64,000 nucleotides of DNA, from NCBI GenBank assembly GCA_028753945.1, contig JAPNXP010000014.1:2852001-2916000 (forward strand). Direction: 5' to 3'. This document shows positions 49,059 through 60,507 of the stretch, one piece after another (the stretch's first letter is position 1; every line of letters starts with the position of its first letter). The notes under the pieces are model-generated. The model ran no database searches. It was given only the letters and a program-made list of their open reading frames with translations, and had not been told where the DNA came from. This DNA comes from Hexactinellida sp. DTS-2022 (lineage: Eukaryota > Porifera > Hexactinellida). The position numbers and the translations under genes were made by a program.

Positions 49059-50570
49059 ACACGAATTACAAGACTTATGGAACAACTTCAAATTATGTCC
49101 AAAATAAATTTATTCGCCAAAAATAGAATTTCATTATTTCGATTTCTTTGACTATAGTATAGTCAAATTTAAGGATGTCCGGGCCATTGAACTTCGTTAT
49201 AAGCCGATTTATAGCCGACTTGGAGTTCACTGTAATACTGGTTAATTTCATAGTTTTAGTCATTTACTGTAACTTAATCTATTTTCCTTTGAGAGTTATT
49301 TTTGTACACTGGGAACCGCATTATCAGGCCGCATCAATGCGATGCTCATTCTGTTATGTCCTTACACACATACGAACGAAGGCTTATTAAATTAAAATTG
49401 GGCCCGATTGAATGAATATAGATATGCGTTTTCGACTGTATGAATGGAGAGGATAGGGCGGCTGTGTGGGGAAAAGGAGGAGGCTCCAGAAATTAATTGA
49501 CTAATACAATAAAAACTGATTGAAAAAATAGATTACCTTATATTTATGTTATAAATATATGTATATCTCTTTCTAGACATTCTCCTAGTTTAATATGATA
49601 CATTTAGAAATAAGTTAATCGTTGTGATTATTTCTTTTAGCAATTAAATTGGTAGGATAGTAACCATAAATCGTCAGAAATCTAGGAATATATTATTGAA
49701 ATTCAGGAGAAATAAAAAGGTTTTAACATTAAAAAAAAATCGTTTATTTCACAACAAGAAGTTTTGTTTGAAATATTTATTTGTATTATTTCGTATATCG
49801 TAATCAGATAAGGCAAGTGCTGGCAATTGACGTAATTGACACTGTGTATCATAATTTCGTATGTGGGCAATACAAAGTTTACTTTAATTAAGTAATAGGT
49901 AACAAACTTACTTAACTTAGCAACAAATTTGGTTTAAAATATTTTGTTTATATTATTTTGTTAATCGTAATCAAGATAAAGTATGTGCTGGCAATTGAAG
50001 TAATTGACACTCTGTATTATAATTTCGTAGGTTGGCTATTAAAAGTTAATAACTATAAGTAATAGCTAACAAAGCTACATAATTTAAATGTTACTATTAT
50101 GTTTACTCATATTTATATTCGCAAGTGGGAAGGGGAGAGAAGGGGATGGGAAGAGACGAAATTTTGGAAGGACGTGGAAATTCTAACCGTGAGGGGGTTA
50201 TTAAGGGAGAAGAAGAGCAGGAGGAGGAAGTTGTGGAGAAGAAGGGGGGTTTTGTTGGGAATTTCATAATAATTTTTTCAATGTTGAGTTTTTATTTATT
50301 AATAGGTTTAGTTTATATTAATTTATTATGTTTATTCTTTGTTTGTAATAGTTGTTTCTGTTTCTACTTAATTAAAGTTGTGTCTCTGCAATTGTTAATA
50401 TTATAACCATATGGTGAATTGGGAAATTAGTAGATTAGGAAAACTAATCAAATCAGATATACATTGGAAATTGGGCTAATGTTTCAACTTGCTATAATTA
50501 TCAGTAATTTAAATTAACTTAAAAGGGATACATATTGCAGATAGAATAAATATAGTGAGACGTTCAAAAC
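49059..50570. repeat. Non-coding part of the Ginger-like element with a ~160-bp direct repeat
   Basis: Positions about 49757-49915 and 49930-50085 are direct repeats sharing GTGCTGGCAATTGA and GTAATTGACACT with the following TATAATTTCGTA. A purine-rich patch spans 50125-50250. No gene; the open frame at 50125-50406 looks fortuitous. Confidence 0.5.
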
Positions 50571-50841
50571 AGGTAATCGCTCAGAAATTGTTATATACCA
50601 GCGTCTCAAAATAATATACATATAATAGCACATCTATGTCTCTGGTTTATCTTTACTATCGTCTCAAAATTGTTAGAATCTAAAATTCATATTGAAAAAG
50701 TTATATTAAGAAGAAAATTACTTTATAGTAATGTCTCAAAATCTCAAGCGTCTCAAAATATCACTGTATAAATTCTAATAGCACATCCATGATTTGCTAA
50801 TAGAATGTCTCCAAATCTCACGCGTCTCAAAATATCATGCA

Positions 50842-51471
50842 ACATGGCTTACAAATTGCCAAAATAGGATTCGCTAAGTTTTAAAGATTAATTAAAACTT
50901 GTCAAATGGAAGTAATCAAAATAATGTAGACTATTCTGTCATAAATTTATTATCTTCGTTGGCATAACATTTGTCGAGGTTAGCCAAAGTAACCAAGGGA
51001 GCTTTGGACCGTTGCAACCCGCTTTAGTAGTTTAATAATTGAACCCTAGTTTAACCCAGTTTAACCCACTAAATGTGGCTGGCCCGGGTTAAACCTACCA
51101 ACCCTGATTTGGACCAAATTTGCAATAGTTGTACCCGTGACCTACATTATATAAGGCCTGTTCACCAAAATAATTTTCCTGCACAATGGATAAAAGGAAG
51201 TCCACTGTTTCAAACGATGTTATAATACTATATATAATTGTATATGTTTGTTTATTAACATAGTCTAACTATTGTCATGTCTTAATCAAGTCAGAAGCAC
51301 AGTGAGGTGCAATACAACTAGTAAAGGTCGATTAAACATTAATCATAATGATAAAGAACTAGTAATAGCAATATAGAAAGGAAATATAGGAATCTAGAAA
51401 GAGTAGTCAGAGATTCTATCAAATGCTTTTAAACTTCTTCAATTTACGAGTTTTCTCAACCTCAAGTCTAT
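50842..51471. other. Intergenic DNA with a hAT-like terminus
   Basis: Positions about 51035-51110 carry TTTAACCCAGTTTAACCC and end GGGTTAAACCTACCAACCCTG, resembling the simple-repeat-ended hAT termini elsewhere. The rest is unrecognised. Confidence 0.4.
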
Positions 51472-52306
51472 GCTGAGCCATGGCCTACTATATAATACGG
51501 CTAGATAAGTCAAGTATTTGCCATTTTATTTCCAGGCCAGTGTTTACTTTCTAATTGCTCGTAAAATAAATCACCTATTGTCATGGAATAAACTAAACAT
51601 AGGTTTTCAAATACGCTGGAAACATCTAAAATACTTTTGTGAATGATTTCTCATCAGATTTAACCACAATGACGTAATCAAATATACATACCCATATATG
51701 GTAATGATGTTAAATAATGTTAATTTTTAGATAATTTGAGAATTTAACTTTGCCGTTTTTATCCTAATGCATTTTCTTGTAAAAAAACTAACTACAGTAA
51801 CAAATTATGTCATTCCTTTCACTCAAATTCTTTTCAACGTCAATGTAAGTAAATAATTATGCTATTGTTATCAAACCATATGTTTTGTATTTTTTTGAAA
51901 TGTATAGTTAGATTTTAATCTAAGTCTTAAAAGTGCTGTTTGACGACGTACATGTTGCCCAGTCAGTTTAATGACCCTTCTTGGGACTTATTTAGCTAAT
52001 GTTCACAAAATCTCTACTTCAATCTCTACTTCAAATCTCTACTTTATAATTAGTATTAATTACCATATATGGGTATGTATAATTGATTACGTCATTGTGG
52101 TTAAATCCGATGAGAAATCATTCTCAAAAGTATTTTAGATGTTACCGGCGTATTTGAAAACCTAAGTTTAGTTTATTCCATGACGATAGGTAATTTATTT
52201 TACGAGCAATTAGAAAGTAAACACTGGCCTGGAAATAAAATTGCAAATACTTGACTTATCTAGCCGTATACTATAGTAGGCCATGGCTGAGCATTCAAGT
52301 TTTTCA
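51472..52306. mobile_element. ~835-bp foldback MITE with ~240-bp inverted repeats
   Basis: The left arm (TGCTGAGCCATGGCC at 51472, to about 51710) and right arm (about 52062 to 52306) pair over most of their length, for example ATGACGTAATCAAATATACA. The short loop is AT-rich. The target duplication is not clear. Confidence 0.75.
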
Positions 52307-52615
52307 CTTTGTTGGAGATAAAACAGTTGGCGCTAGTAGTGATTAGCGTGTTTAATATATCCCAACCAATGGTAATATGGTATGACAATTCGGGCACTTA
52401 TTCCTCCAGTATTCACTTTCTTCATCTTCCAGTACTCTTAATGTTACCTTAACGAGAATTCGTCTAGATGGTCCTTTAATAAGCTCTTGCAAATGTTTAG
52501 GCTGTTGTTCGATTGAGGAGAAAATCTTCTACAAGCAAACTAGAACGTGAATTACTATACCAGATTGCTATTTTAGTGCACCGTGATCCATTACTTGTAA
52601 CAGCTTGTAGATTGA

Positions 52616-54039
52616 TTATGGTGATGATTCTATTTCCATTGCTTTATCTTCTGTAAGGAAAAATAAGCAACTGTGACACCGGGCTGAGTTCTTGAAGTAA
52701 CTATAAACTGTATATCCAGCAATAAACACAAGTACCTGTAGAGTTGTAGTGGGAACTTTAATTACCGAGTATTCTTGTATAGATGATAAAAAATGTTCCG
52801 TTGGAAGAGTACTAGCTGGTTCTGTTGAAGTTGAAAATGAATCAATAAATTCTTTAAGAGATAAATCATTCACTGTACCTTGACTTGAAAAATATTTTAA
52901 AATACTAGATAATTTTTAAGCGGTGCCGGCTTTCAAGGATCTGAAATACGCTAATATGATATTGAGTACCAGCCATCTTCTGTAAATACAAAAATGATGC
53001 TCAAGGGCAGGGTTTTACACGCCTTAATTCTTTTACTCGCCATATAAAGCCTTGAATTTTTTATTTTTTAAGAAAAATAGTATGGCGAGTATGATAAATG
53101 AAAAAAGCGAAATATTAAAATTAATGCGAGTAAAATTATTGATTGGGTGCCAGAAAAAAAATTAAGGCTAGTAAATAAATTTATTAGAATGAAAAATTAA
53201 GGCGTGTTTTTTAAAACTTAAGGAAAGTAAATTAAGGCGTGTAAAACTTAAGGAAAGTAAATTAAGGCGTGTAAATATCCGGTGAACAATTGATATTCAA
53301 AACAAGTGCTTTTTTTAAAGTCTTAATTAATTAACCCAATTAGTGGCAAAGGTGTAAAATTTTATTAAAAATCTCTAATAAGTAAAAAGCTAATAATGGT
53401 ATATTACATATAGTAAACAGTAATTGTGCAAAGTATAATTTGAAAAATTGTGGCTAATTAACATGTATTCATACTTAAATGGATTAAAGGTTGTTATATG
53501 ATGAGTAAAGCAATTGGGCTATGACTGAAAAAAAGTAAAAGGCAAGTAAACCAATTGGGGTATGAGAGGAAAAAAAGTAAGGCGAGTAAACCGATTGGGG
53601 TAGGATCAAAAAAACTAAGGCGAAGAAACCCAGAGGGGTAATTCTGAAAAAAAACTAAGGCTAGTAAATCAATTGGAGCTCGGACGAAAAAATAAAATGG
53701 TGAGTGGATATTAATGACCAAAATTAAGGCGCCTTAATTTGACACTAATTTTTAGAAACCTGCTCAAGGGGGTCATTTTGCAAGAAAGAAGTGAGTAGAT
53801 ATGAAAAGTTACAATTCAGTGTAAGATGGTTTACAATTGAAGTTAAAGCCAGACAAGAGGGCGAAAGCTTTTGAAAGTCTGAGTAGTAAGTTTCCCAGTC
53901 TTGCCAGGTAATTTTTGCCATTTTTCAAGCCAATCAGTAACTCTTGATAAATAACTGAATCTGGAATCGTTTCGACAAATGGGCGACATAATTCATCATT
54001 TAATCGAATTGCTTTGGATGGAGTATTAACACTAAACAT
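52616..54039 (-). pseudogene. P-element/THAP9-like relic C
   Basis: From 54039 on the minus strand, FSVNTPSKAIRLNDELCRPF matches the segment of P-type transposases in which an S-K-x-x-R-L-N-D motif precedes the C-terminal half. At 52873-52616, LQVLVFIAGYTVYSYFKNSA followed by RCHSC parallels the FIARYTVHQYL segment of relic B and the Cys pair typical of that region. The stretch between holds a minisatellite and AT-rich filler (52910-53760). The THAP end is missing. Confidence 0.6.
53010..53745. repeat. Minisatellite-bearing insert with AAGGCG motifs
   Basis: About 35-50-bp units (AAGGCGAGTAAACC then GATTGGGGTA and an A-run) repeat about six times at 53500-53720. Related AATTAAGGCGTGTAAA units occur at 53195-53275, and the inverse TACACGCCTTAATTC lies near 53017. 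The boundaries look like those of one inserted element of unknown class. Confidence 0.6.
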
Positions 54040-54401
54040 CTTCCAAATTTACAAATTATACGAATGAATTCAGCTGTGTGATGATAAGTTTAATGGCTAG
54101 GAAATCTAAGAAATTGAACCTTGAGTGCAGAATGTGTAGAATCATCAAACACTCTCAGGGGGGGCAGGGGGGGGGCACGTGCCTTCCACGGAAATATGGT
54201 GCCCCTCCGCCAGGGAGGCACACTTTTGAAAGATTCTTTGGAAAACAAATATTTTCAGATACTTTTAGCGAAATATGAACAATATTGAACATGAACAACA
54301 AGATTCATCAGAGTCTTCAAATATGAATGCCCAATCAATGTTAAGTGTTAAATGCAACAGTGTTATTACATTTGTAGTGTTCTGATTGATAAGTCTACAT
54401 G

Positions 54402-55672
54402 AGATGGCCAAAGTTGGTGGTCCTGCTGCTAAGCGTGCTCGCGTCCAGGGCCACACGGCGGAGGGGGCAGCTAAGGTGAAAGGCGCGGACATATCGGTCA
54501 AAGGCGTGGAGGACGACGCCAAGACTGTGGGCGACGATATCGGTATCGGAGTTGACGACAAAGACATCCAAGCAGTGCTTCGACCATCTTCCAACGTTGC
54601 ATAAGTTCTTTCCTCATCCGTGAGACACGACAAGTTCATCGAGGTGCAGAAGGAGGTCTATCGTGACAATGCTGACGAACGTGGTCAAGCCCTGCAGATC
54701 AAGGAACTCAAAAGCCTGAGCAAGACCAGGTGGTCGTAGCAGTGGCGAGCCGCTGATGTTGTAATGGAGACTCGAAGCCATCATCTGCACTGCGGAGTTC
54801 TTCGTCGATGACCCAGTGAGCGCGGACAGAAGAAAGCAAGCCGAGGCGATCATCAACTTCGTGGACACGGACTTCGTGATGTGCCTTTCCCTGTTCACTA
54901 ACCTGCTCCACAAGACGGCGATGATGAGCGACTTCCTGCAGAAGAATGACATAGATGTCGCGCGAGCCGTACATATGCAAAGCAGACGTACAGTCTCCAG
55001 ACCTCTTTGAGAGTGTGTGAACTCGGGCCTCCACTCCACTGGTAGCCTCAACATTCCTGCTCCCATTGAACGCCGCCGTCGCAGATGCCGAGAACAACAG
55101 GGTTTGGACGAAGCAGGACTACAAAAACAAGCTCTTCGACCCATTGGTGGAAAAGCTGCTGAACGAACTCAACCATCGCTTCTCTGAAGATTCCAACAGC
55201 ATCCTCACTTCCATGTCAAGCCTGTTCCCATCCAGTGACAATTTCTTGGATAGAGATGCACTGGTTCCATTCGCGGACTTCTACGGCCTCACGGGAAGCT
55301 TTGGAGCCTAGATCCAGGTGTTCAAGACTCAGCTTCAGGAGCAGGGCGTAACTATGAAATGTGATAACGGTTCCCCGTGGGGTCTTCGAGACGTGTTGCA
55401 GTTTCTAGTGCCCTATCGTGAGGCGTACCGCCAGCTCTATAAGGCATACAGCATTGCTGTGACTACCTGTCACATCTGCCACAAACGAGAGGTCGTTTAG
55501 CTTCCTAAACTTGATCAAGACCTATCTCAGACCTACAATGGAGGACGGCATGCTGGGTGACCTCGGATGCCTCTCTCTGAATAGAGAAATGGCCGCTGCC
55601 CTCAACATGGAGGCGTTTGTGGATATGTTCAAGGGTAAGGCCCGTAGAATGGAGCTGTAGGAGTAAGACACA
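54402..55672 (+). pseudogene. GC-rich hAT transposase relic (ZMYM1-like)
   Basis: Blocks in several frames include ADRRKQAEAIINFVDTDFVM with LFTNLLHKTAMMSDFLQ (54819-54945), DYKNKLFDPLVEKLLNELNH (55110-55180), LVPFADFYGL (55260-55290), and LKLIKTYLRPTMEDGMLGDL near 55505-55560 followed by ALNMEAFVDMFKGKARRMEL ending about 55660. This matches my memory of the C-terminal half of ZMYM1-like hAT transposases. Frameshifts separate the blocks. Base composition is clearly higher in G+C than the rest of the window, suggesting a family with a different history. Confidence 0.6.
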
Positions 55673-55868
55673 TGTGACATCATTGCATATTTCCACCAGT
55701 TTGAAATGCGAACGGCTTGCGATTCTTGGAGTTTTGAGAAAATTGGCATTAGTTTTCTAATACTTTACTGGGAAAATATGTGGATTCTCGAGTCTCGACG
55801 GCAACTATGAATTCCTGCGTTTTTTTATAAAAAGGTTTGCCCCCCCTGGGTTCAGGTTTTCCCATCTG

Positions 55869-56938
55869 GGCCCGTATTCACTAAGATTACTTAGTACTTA
55901 AGTACTAAGTATATACTTAAGTACTAAGTGCGTACTTAGTTAAGTACATACTTAAGTCGTATTCACTAAGAAATATTGTTGTACTTAAGTACATACTTAA
56001 CTAAGTACGTACTTAAGTACGAAATTGAATTATATTTAATCAATTTTATTTAATAGCATAGCATATTAGTGTATGGAATGCAATTGTAATAGCTTGGTGT
56101 ATTCTTTTAACTTTAAAAATATTATTCTCAATGAAGTTCCTGTGATTTGTGTGCTTGAGAAAAAACAGAACTTTTAGAAAATAACAACCAATAGTAATAA
56201 ATGTTGAAAATAGAATCATAAACTTCCCCTGGAGTAAAGCAAGTACAGTGGAACCTCTATAAGTGGGGAGCATGGGACGGCGAAAATTTCAATTGCCCCC
56301 CATTCCCCGGTTATAAAATTCAATTGGAAAAACATTATATATGCTATATTATACAAAGTATTCATATAACACACACATTAATGCACGTTATAGTTATTAT
56401 TTGTATATTATGACAATTTAGTTAACTGCTGATCTACACTAGGTGATTTCTTCTAAAAACATCAGAGTAGATCAATCGAAAATATTTTTTCTGTAGAACT
56501 TTAGAGTCGATTTATTGGAAATATTGTATTATTTTATAAGAATCATGTTAGGATTTGTCCATTCCCCCCATTTATGGAGGTTGTTTTGTATGCAGATAAA
56601 AACTCCTTGAAATTTATGGTCCCCCATTCCCCACTTCCCCGCTTATAGAGGTTCATTTGTATGGATATATACGAATATGGTAAAAAAATTCCCCACTTAT
56701 GGAGGTTCCCCATTTATAGAGACCCCACTTATAGAGGTTGCACTGTACTACTAGAAATCTATTAGAATGTTCTAATTAAACACCAACGTCTAAAGAGTCA
56801 ATAAAAGTAAATTCTTATAAGTTAAGTTAACTTAGTAGGTTACTTAAGTACACACTTAAATCTTAGTGAATACGACTTAAGTACATACTTAGTACTTAAG
56901 TATTAAGTACGTACTTAACTTCTTAGTGAATACGGGCC
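55869..56938. mobile_element. 1070-bp PIF/Harbinger-like MITE
   Basis: Perfect ends GGCCCGTATTCACTAAG (inverted at 56922-56938 apart from one offset) are flanked by a 3-bp target duplication ctg. The undisturbed site CACCTGGTGCC exists at about 6727-6740. Subterminal regions are built of ACTTAAGTAC-type palindromes. A pogo-like MITE is nested within. Confidence 0.88.
56246..56745. mobile_element. 500-bp pogo/Tigger-like MITE
   Basis: The ends CAGTGGAACCTCTATAAG and CTTATAGAGGTTGCACTG are inverted with one mismatch and flanked by TA. The CAGTG..TATAAG ends and TA target are typical of pogo/Tigger derivatives. The interior has further CCCCACTTATAGAGG motifs but no coding capacity. Confidence 0.9.
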
Positions 56939-57000
56939 CTGGTGCCCCTCAGGGCGCCGCCACTGCTACCTCCAATAATATCCCCCCACAAATTAGCAAG

Positions 57001-57400
57001 TACAAATTTACTACCGGTAGGCGGAGTAAATTTATTTATCTAATATTAGTCGATACTATTCGAATAATACGGTAATTGTTCATATCTTATTATGACTTGA
57101 AATATGTGTCCTTAATAGTCACCCCCCCCCCCCCCCAAAAGAGATCTATCCAAAAAAGTAAATTTCGGGGGTGAGGGGCAGAGGTATTTAGCCCAAAAAA
57201 AAATATGTGGGGGCCGCTCCCTTTTCAAATTTAGCATTTTGTGAGGAAACATAGGTGAAAACGGCACCCAATAATGAATCTATAGATAACTGATAGGAAA
57301 AAGCGCCCCCCTGGGATATAAGCGGTCGCCTAGCGAAATAAGTGGGGGGGCACGCCCCCCGAGCCCCCCCCCCAAACATCACTGGATGGGGGGGGGGTAT
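57001..57400. repeat. Poly-G/C MITE (hAT-like end)
   Basis: Starting with a C-run at 57122 and ending CCCCCCCAAACATCACTG near 57383, this stretch has G and C runs at both ends like other poly-G hAT MITEs here. The left boundary and target duplication were not resolved. Confidence 0.5.
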
Positions 57401-58024
57401 TTGTGGAAAAGCTTTAGGTGATCTGATCGCTGTAAAAAATTATTGAGCATCGTGTATGATCTATGAATTATCCATTTATCAAATAAAATTCAATTTGAGA
57501 AATTATGGGGGTTTAGTCGGGCAGGCGGAATACATAATTAAATTATATTATTATCCCTAAATAAATCCCTGTACACCTGTACAGAACACCGAAAATAGTT
57601 AATATATATCCCTATACTGTTAAGAATCCCTATACGCAAGTGGCATATTTTACCATACACAGGAAGTAGGCATTTCCAGAGAAGAAACAATTATGAAATA
57701 TATTATTTACATATGGGTTATCCATAGCTGGGAATCGAAATACGTACTGAAACAACTCGTAAGGTTCAGATATTTAGTTATAACGTCATCCTAATTCATA
57801 TCATAGAAATACATAAGAAATAGAAATATAAGTGCTACTCTAGTGACACTAAGTACAGGCTCGCACTAATCGGCATACAAAGCAATTTTAATCATACTAA
57901 ATTTCTAGATAGTCAATTAATATGCTAAGTTATCTGATATACAAGTTTTATGCTACATTTTATTTGAATTTTATAAACATTGCAATAATTAGAAAAATAA
58001 TATTCAGGAGAAGCATTGGAAGTT
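57401..58024. other. AT-rich intergenic DNA
   Basis: Nothing recognised. Confidence 0.3.
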
Positions 58025-59152
58025 CAGTGGCGTAGCCAGGGTGGTGCGCATTTTTTATACAGCTTAGGCCACATAAAATAAATAACTTGTTTATCATCCA
58101 TATTTTTCGAGAAAATTGGGACGGCGGACGGGATTTTATTTTTATTTTTTATTGCCATTAATATGCAAATAACATCATCCTATGCCAATAATAAATATAA
58201 ATATTTAAATTAATTAGAAAATAACATGACAATGCCCAAATAATTAAAGTAATGATCTAAAATATAGGACTTATTAAAAATTTATGCATATTAGGTACTT
58301 TACACAAGTTTATTGCTTATATTTTGTACGATTATGTTCATAAGATAATAATAAAATAGATCCGGACGGATATTAAAAATTGGGGCGGGCGTGGATGATA
58401 AACAAGTTATTTATTTTACACGGCCTTAAGTAGAAAGCATTAATTCCCAAATCATCACTTATAATGATTCAAATTACCACTTAAAAATAACCTTGATTGA
58501 AATGAACACTTAAAAATAACATGAGTTAAAACTCGTATCTGTCCTCAGCAAGGAAATTAATGGATTTGCGATAGAAGCAAAGTCTTTGAGTATCTACGAT
58601 AATATCCTGCTTATCCCAATAAATGTTTACTTTTTTTGACTTGAGGATGAGGCCATTAAATAATCGATTCTACGTTAGTTTGATCTGGAGACATTGCCGA
58701 ACTCGAAAACGTATGCCCGAAATCAGAAACTTTAGTCCTCCCAATTTGGCTTTTTTTACCCTGCAGAGTTAAGGTGATAGCCCCTTCGATCGGACACGAA
58801 ATTCGAAAATTTTCAAAGGAGATACTTCAATATCTACGAACTGCACAACGGCATTCCCAATCATCTTCGATACTTGTATACACTATGTTTGAAATGGAAT
58901 ACATCTCGGATATAATTTTTGTGGACTGTACATGAACTATTGCAAAATCCCCTCGACGTTTCTGCAGTAGTTAATTCGCCTATTCCGGTCCGATTATAAT
59001 TCGTTCGCAAATTGATTTGCACTTTGTGAATTGCAAGGATTGTTTGGGAAATAGGGGGAGGGGAGGGCAGAAAGGACAACCCCGTGCACCACTGAGATGA
59101 GCCTATGCACAACCGACGCATCACCACAAGTTTAGAGCTGGCTACGCCACTG
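58025..59152. mobile_element. 1.13-kb hAT-like MITE with CAGTGGCGTAGCCAG ends
   Basis: The left end CAGTGGCGTAGCCAG and right end CTGGCTACGCCACTG are perfect inverted repeats. Flanks attggaag and attggagc are similar but offset by two bases on the left, so the target duplication is approximate. The interior is non-coding and holds a nested MITE. Confidence 0.82.
58067..58425. mobile_element. 359-bp MITE, TTA target duplication
   Basis: The inverted ends share ATAAATAACTTGTTTATCAT, begin GGCC, and are flanked by TTA (58064-58066 and 58426-58428). The 3-bp TTA duplication suggests a PIF/Harbinger-type derivative. Nested in the 1.13-kb hAT-like MITE. Confidence 0.85.
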
Positions 59153-60507
59153 ATTGGAGCGTGAAATAAATTAAATCGACGAGTCAGAAAACATTGTCAA
59201 GAAAAAATTCATTCTCGTGAATATTAAGGAAGTATTCACTCGACTTCTTAGCCATAGTGATCCAATATTTCAAAACTATCGTTTTTACTCTGTAAAATTG
59301 TGGACAAATTAATCTATGAACCAGACCAGATATTGGTATCATCTGGGTGGCAAAACCTTAGTGATACGACAATATTATAGGCGTCGGAAGCATAATAAAT
59401 GTGGGGCATCAGAGTTAGTGAGCGACCAAAACGGGCCTGGCAAGGGGTTTCCACCACATAATTTACTTATTCCTAGACAAACGGGATATTTAGTTTCTAT
59501 TCGATAGAAACTTACAGATAATGTAATAAACGCTGTTGTGGTCATTCACGAAATTGACATGTAATTTATCAGTCAGCAGGATTATGTGTATATACATACG
59601 TATGTTGGAAAATGTGTTGATGGAACAATCCTGTATATTTATTAATTTTAGATTCAGGAGGTATAATAATACAAATTCTAAAAAAAAGAATGACAACATA
59701 TTTATTTAATCAGAGGCAGGGCCGGCTTTAGGCATTCGCGACACAAGCAATCGCGTGGGCGCTATGATTTAGGGGGCGAAAAATTGAGGTCATTTTGTGG
59801 AAACTGAATTGAACTGCAATGTTTGGATCCCCATTCTAGTTCTGTTTTTAAAGCCTTTGAGTAACAATAGCTTCGATTAATTTGTTTACTTTCAGGTATT
59901 GTTCATTAAATCTTACACCCTTGATCAATTTAACATTACTAGCATTGTCAAATAAAAGAGTTAGACAAGTCAAATTCTGACGTTTTACTGACTATTATAT
60001 TATACATACTATAGTACCTAGATTATTAGAACTGTTGCATAGATTTTTGACCCCCATAGAAATCTGACCCCCTTCAATTAAGTAACCATGGATGTTCAAA
60101 GGGGGTCAATTTTCTATACTGTTTGCATAGAAATTTTACCCCATAGAAAAATGACCCCCCCCCAATGATAACTCATTCTGAAGCACAGATTAACTCATCT
60201 ACTTATATACTTTAAATTCTTCATTAAACCACAAATACTTGTAATTACTTGAACTTTGTCGTCAATAATCACCTCTACATCTTTACTTTATTGAAACATG
60301 TTTGGCTTCAAATGATACGCTACGTACGCAGTAAGCACAACTAATAATCTACTGCATCCATATAGTATACGTATTGCTAATTAGCTCTCTTGTGGTATAA
60401 AACAATTGACTTGTTGACAAACAAGTTTTCAATAAATATCAATTAATGTTTCTCTAAATCTCATAAATCGAAAAGTACACCGTCTATCTAATATTCTAAT
60501 TGATATA
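59153..60507. other. Intergenic DNA upstream of the intact integrase gene
   Basis: A hAT-like terminus CAGGGCCGGCTTTAGGCATT starts at 59717 without an obvious partner. Positions 60046-60165 hold CCCCATAGAAATCTGACCCC and inverse GGGGTCAATTTTCTAT, a hairpin-forming repeat. The remainder is AT-rich; the promoter of the following gene must lie here but is not distinct. Confidence 0.4.

Larger units (their letters stand above)
45302..50841 (+). mobile_element. 5.5-kb Ginger-like element with long inverted ends
   Basis: The left end (45302-45415) and the inverted right end (about 50570-50841) share TGCATGATATTTTGAGACGC, GTGAGATTTTGAGACA and CATGGATGTGCTATTAGAA, with the TTTTGAGACG word repeated several times. 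A decayed integrase/OTU gene lies between (46466-49058). Target duplication is unclear (only GG is shared nearby). The element starts about 10 bp after the PIN-type element ends. Confidence 0.72.
54150..57000 (+). mobile_element. ZMYM1-like hAT relic carrying nested MITEs
   Basis: The flanking parts match the short derivative at 6478-6772: AACAATATTGAACATGAAC near 54281 and the block from CCACCAGTTTGAAATGCG near 55694 to the GGCGCCGCCACTG right end near 56965. The coding part between is GC-rich. A Harbinger-like MITE splits the right end. The left terminus is not clear. Confidence 0.65.

Noticed and set aside
50125-50406. 93-codon open frame with acidic start and hydrophobic end
   Set aside because: It arises from a purine-rich tract followed by T-rich DNA; no homology, splice context or conservation is visible.
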